Source: Hydnum rufescens UP504 (taxonomy: Eukaryota > Basidiomycota > Agaricomycetes > Cantharellales > Hydnaceae). Taken from it: a stretch of 15,871 nt of DNA. The translations under genes were made by a program, and so were the position numbers. The stretch is taken from contig MU129181.1 in assembly GCA_014904985.1 (NCBI GenBank), positions 1-15,871 of the forward strand, given 5' to 3'. Each line of letters begins with the position of its first letter. Within the stretch, counting starts at the first letter, position 1. The notes beneath the pieces are model-generated. The model saw nothing but the letters and a program-made list of their open reading frames with translations, searched no databases and was not told the DNA's origin. Below, piece after piece: positions 13,732-15,871 of the stretch.

Positions 13732-13837
13732 ACCGTTGGATGCGGATTTTTTATATCTTCTAAGCGCGGTTGTTCCGAAAGGATTGAATGCGAACTGACG
13801 GATAAATCGTTTTTACTGGAAATTCCGGATTTTGGTA

Positions 13838-14051
13838 AAACAGGGGAGCGGCCAGGAACAAGGACAGGTACTAGCGTGGGTAACTCGGAATCAAAGGAAA
13901 TGAAAGAGAAATGAAACGTGACAGAACGAACTCGGAAGCAAACGGAAACAAATGGAAACAAGAAGAAATAAACTGACGGAGCCCGGAAAGCACTGGAGAC
14001 AAATTGGAAGCAAACCGGAGTTATCGGAAAAGAAGCGGACAAACCCTGACA
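13838..14051 (-). mobile_element. 5' third of a Ty3/Gypsy LTR, minus strand
   Basis: Read on the minus strand from 14051 it begins TGTCAGGGTTTGTCCGCTTC, matching the solo LTR start TGTCAGAGTTCGTCCGCTTC, and continues through repeated CCGGTTTG- and TTTCC-rich U3 sequence to CCGCTCCCCTGTTT. It covers about the first 200 bp of the LTR and stops where the plus-strand piece at 11302 begins. Confidence 0.8.
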
Positions 14052-14082
14052 GGTCTTAAGCTCCACTTCGTCTCAATATACC

Positions 14083-14811
14083 ATGAACCAAGACAGGATT
14101 GAGTCAGACAATCCAATTACGGAAGTGCTTCCGCCTAAGTCCTCAGAGCTGAAGCCTGGTAGAAAGCCTAAATGGCCACTCATTAACTGTCTGCCTAAGA
14201 AACCTCTTGACCATTACATCAACGCCATGACTTTTCAATCTGACAATGAATCCGATGACAACTATGAATCAGATAACAGCAACAATGATATGGACAATCT
14301 TGCAGACGAGTACTATAGGTGTCAACTTGAGAAAGAACATAATCGGGTCTTCAATTTAAGGGAATCAGACTATTCCTTTCGCCTGACCTTTCTAGCTATG
14401 GTTACAGCAAAGATTCAAGGCACAATATTGGGCCAATCCTGTACTATGCTAATCAATAATGGTAGTGAATTAAATCTCATGGTCCATTCAACTCAAGCAA
14501 GACTGGAACTACCCATGGACCCCTCTGGGAAGGACTGGATACTCTGTGGAGTATCCGGCCATCAAGTCAATCTCATTGGACTGTGTTGTGACGTTCCTAT
14601 TCAAGTTGGGGGAGTTCCTCTGCCCCACAATTTCTTCATTACTTTGGACAATATTGGCCAGAAAGATATCATTCTAGGTCAACCATGGCTGTTTTCATAT
14701 TCCGTGAAAATCGAATATGCCCACAGTGTCAGGGTGACACTGCCGTCAAAGCCACAAACAGAAAGAGGAAAGAGATTAATTAACCACATGCTATCGCAGT
14801 GGGAATCCTGA
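14083..14811 (+). pseudogene. Retropepsin-containing Pol fragment of a second Ty3-like lineage
   Basis: An open frame of 242 codons. Residues about 1-45 are basic and proline-containing. Residues about 50-85 are acidic and Asn-rich (SDNESDDNYESDNSNNDMDN), probably a disordered linker. From about residue 105 a retroviral-type aspartic protease fold is recognisable: ILGQSCTMLINNGSELNLM, then CDVPIQVGG and KDIILGQPWL. In active members the first box has Asp-Ser/Thr-Gly; here residue 125 is Asn (AAT at 14455), a change explained by ATCGAT to ATCAAT at a CpG, so the enzyme should be dead. It differs from the protease at 2556-2930 and belongs to another family. No RT follows. The start ATG is nominal because gag sequence upstream is missing. 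Confidence 0.75.
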
Positions 14812-15591
14812 GAGATCAAAACTAGTGATCCCCCAACTGTGAAGGGCTATAAATACTATTTCCTGCTCACAGCCTCCAACCTTCCAGAGCCTTCCACTGT
14901 CTTCCATAACCTTCCAGATCCTCCTAGAATGCCAGCTCCACAGCCCATCAGTCAGCCTCCACAGCCACCATCACTAAGCCTCACTAAGCTGACGCAGCCG
15001 TGTTACGAATCCTGTGCACACCTCCACATGGCTATGCCCCAACTTCCATATGTATCCCCCTTAGCATATGTACTTCCAAGGCAGTGTACGCCTGGGTACT
15101 CCAAAGGTGTCCAAAGTGTCAAAGGACCATAATGATGTGGATGGAGTACAGATTGGGACAGGTGATGTGGATTCAGGGACTGGGGGTAGAGGAGGAGGAG
15201 GGGGAGTCTGGATTGGCAACTCCATGGACTCATGTGGGGAGCAAGGGAACAACAGGTGCTGACAAGGCGCCAATGCTGCCACTGGTTGACTACCCAGCCC
15301 ATAGCCTGCTGGCTGAGGCCTGATAGAACGAGGGCAATAATAACAAGAGAAATGCCAATAATGGCAAGGATGACAATAACCCCCATAGTGAATGGAGGGA
15401 GAGAGGAGACAAGAGCATTTGAGGAAGTAGGCGCCATATGATAGGGTCGATGAAGAATGATACTCTGACGGGTAAGTCCTTAGGCAGAAGCAAATGTCAA
15501 TTTGATCCTGACACACAGTGAAGGTATGAATTTGCAAGTTTGGCAGGATGGAGACTGAGAAGGACATTCCATTCAGATTACCTTACCCATC
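14812..15591. other. Unassigned region right of the protease fragment
   Basis: A TATAAATA box lies at 14848-14855, and a proline/serine-rich stretch of repeated CTTCCA and CCTCCA follows at 14875-14990. A purine-rich GGAGGAGG block lies at about 15188-15208. Frames exist on both strands but overlap each other in low-complexity DNA, so none is safe. It may be host DNA or the remains of the same retroelement. Confidence 0.35.
15003..15437 (-). CDS. Possible small single-pass membrane protein, doubtful
   Basis: A 144-codon minus-strand frame begins MAPTSSNALVSS and has one strong hydrophobic segment at about residues 17-41 (MGVIVILAIIGISLVIIALV within it), long enough for a transmembrane helix. 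The rest is Pro/Ser/Leu-rich and lies opposite low-complexity DNA, which makes accidental openness likely. I recognise no family, and no TATA, intron or partner gene supports it. It is listed because the hydrophobic segment is unusually regular. Confidence 0.2.
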   Translation of the reverse strand: MAPTSSNALVSSLPPFTMGVIVILAIIGISLVIIALVLSGLSQQAMGWVVNQWQHWRLVSTCCSLAPHMSPWSCQSRLPLLLLYPQSLNPHHLSQSVLHPHHYGPLTLWTPLEYPGVHCLGSTYAKGDTYGSWGIAMWRCAQDS

Positions 15592-15871
15592 ATGTCAGCT
15601 CCGAGAAATATCTTTCCGATTCAGCTAGCCAAGCGCCAAACTGTGGCTGTCAATTCTATTGATGTGATCTCACCGAATCAAGACTTCACCCCCGAATTTC
15701 TTTCCAGTATTACGTCAACCATATCTGGAGGGACTTCAATCCAAAAAGGCTGGGGCTAGTGCCAGGCCATCAGAAATACTTGCTTATGCAATGCACTCCC
15801 ATGCTGTCCACAAAGCCTTATACCAAGGTTTCTATTCTCAAGATATTATTGCTGGAGGATCTCTCTTCTTT
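15592..15871 (+). CDS. Possible 5' end of an unrecognised gene, apparent frameshift, runs off the window
   Basis: ATG at 15592 opens MSAPRNIFPIQLAKRQ and continues 55 codons to TAG at 15757. A one-base shift at the A-run in CCAAAAAGG (about 15741-15747) would instead enter a frame that stays open to the window edge and includes ASARPSEILAYAMHSH. The composition looks protein-like on both sides of the shift. It could be a decayed gene, a sequencing error in a homopolymer, or a gene with an intron (a GTATTACG...GGCTAG alternative of about 53 bp also leaves an open frame). I do not recognise the protein. Confidence 0.3.

Larger units (their letters stand above)
12471..13837 (+). mobile_element. 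Composite S/T repeat, copy 2 (uninterrupted)
   Basis: It starts TATAGAAGAAGGG against gag and runs collinear with copy 1 (4100-5872 and then 10950 on), without the solo LTR and without the hAT-like insertion. At the solo LTR site it reads AGTGGAGAATAGG; at the hAT site it has a single TGCTCGGT. It ends at about 13837 against LTR sequence on the minus strand. No coding region is apparent; the 64-codon frame at 12762-12956 is not kept in copy 1. The stretch 12640-13440 holds the CCAGCAACTCTAACC block, TTTTATACC and the TGAGTCA region. Confidence 0.7.

Noticed and set aside
15061..15567. 168-codon minus-strand frame overlapping the doubtful membrane-protein frame
   Set aside because: Cys/Pro/Ser-rich, overlaps another frame in low-complexity DNA, and shows no domain.

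Overview
The window looks like transposon-rich, probably heterochromatic, DNA of a filamentous fungus, most likely a mushroom-forming basidiomycete. The organism is inferred, not proven. The evidence is a Helitron-type helicase remnant, several Ty3/Gypsy remnants, strong loss of CpG in the older copies, and very short introns with TACTAAC-like branch sites. I see no confident intact host gene. Almost every reading frame is a transposon fragment or a shadow.

Layout. 1-257 is the C-terminal end of a Pif1-like (Helitron-type) helicase, followed by non-coding repeat debris to about 1240. 1240-4099 (minus strand) is a decayed Ty3/Gypsy body reading gag, CCHC knuckle, protease, reverse transcriptase and start of RNase H. 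4100-5872 is copy 1 of a repeat unit called S/T here. It carries a solo LTR with a 5-bp duplication, a cluster of TGAGTCA sites and a tRNA-like Pol III promoter. S/T copy 1 is split by a 5069-bp insertion (5873-10941) and resumes at 10950-11301. 11302-12470 is the 3' part of an LTR, a primer-binding site and a young CpG-rich gag that is cut off by S/T copy 2 (12471-13837). 13838-14051 is the 5' part of an LTR on the opposite strand. 14083-14811 is a protease fragment of a different Ty3-like lineage. The rest to 15871 is mostly unassigned, with a possible gene start at 15592.

The centrepiece is the 5069-bp insertion. It has 16-bp terminal inverted repeats beginning CA, an 8-bp target duplication (TGCTTGGT), and an unoccupied homologous site in this same window (13724-13731, TGCTCGGT). 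That fits a non-autonomous hAT-like element. It has no transposase. Its interior is a nearly perfect 636-bp palindrome (7757-8392) flanked by two divergent arrays of a repeated cassette, minus strand to the left and plus strand to the right. Each cassette has an exon-like part ending in hairpin B (ACCACACACC / GGTGTGTGGT), a 5' splice site, hairpin A (CAAAAAGAGCAGC / GCTGCTCTTTTTG), a branch-site-like ACTAAC/ACTAAT, and a TTCTAG/TTTCAG 3' splice site. Thirteen such predicted introns of about 91-113 bp are visible, each with exactly one hairpin A. Several stem changes are paired on both sides of the stem. Exon lengths do not keep a reading frame, so the array is more likely to act as structured, spliced non-coding RNA than as a protein gene. 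I do not know of a described element with this design, but I could not search for one.

History that can be read from the nesting: Ty3 elements came first and older copies decayed at CpG. S/T units then came to lie against gag sequences. A solo LTR and the hAT-like element later landed inside S/T copy 1. The two opposite-strand LTR pieces look like halves of one LTR separated by an inversion between about 11302 and 13843.
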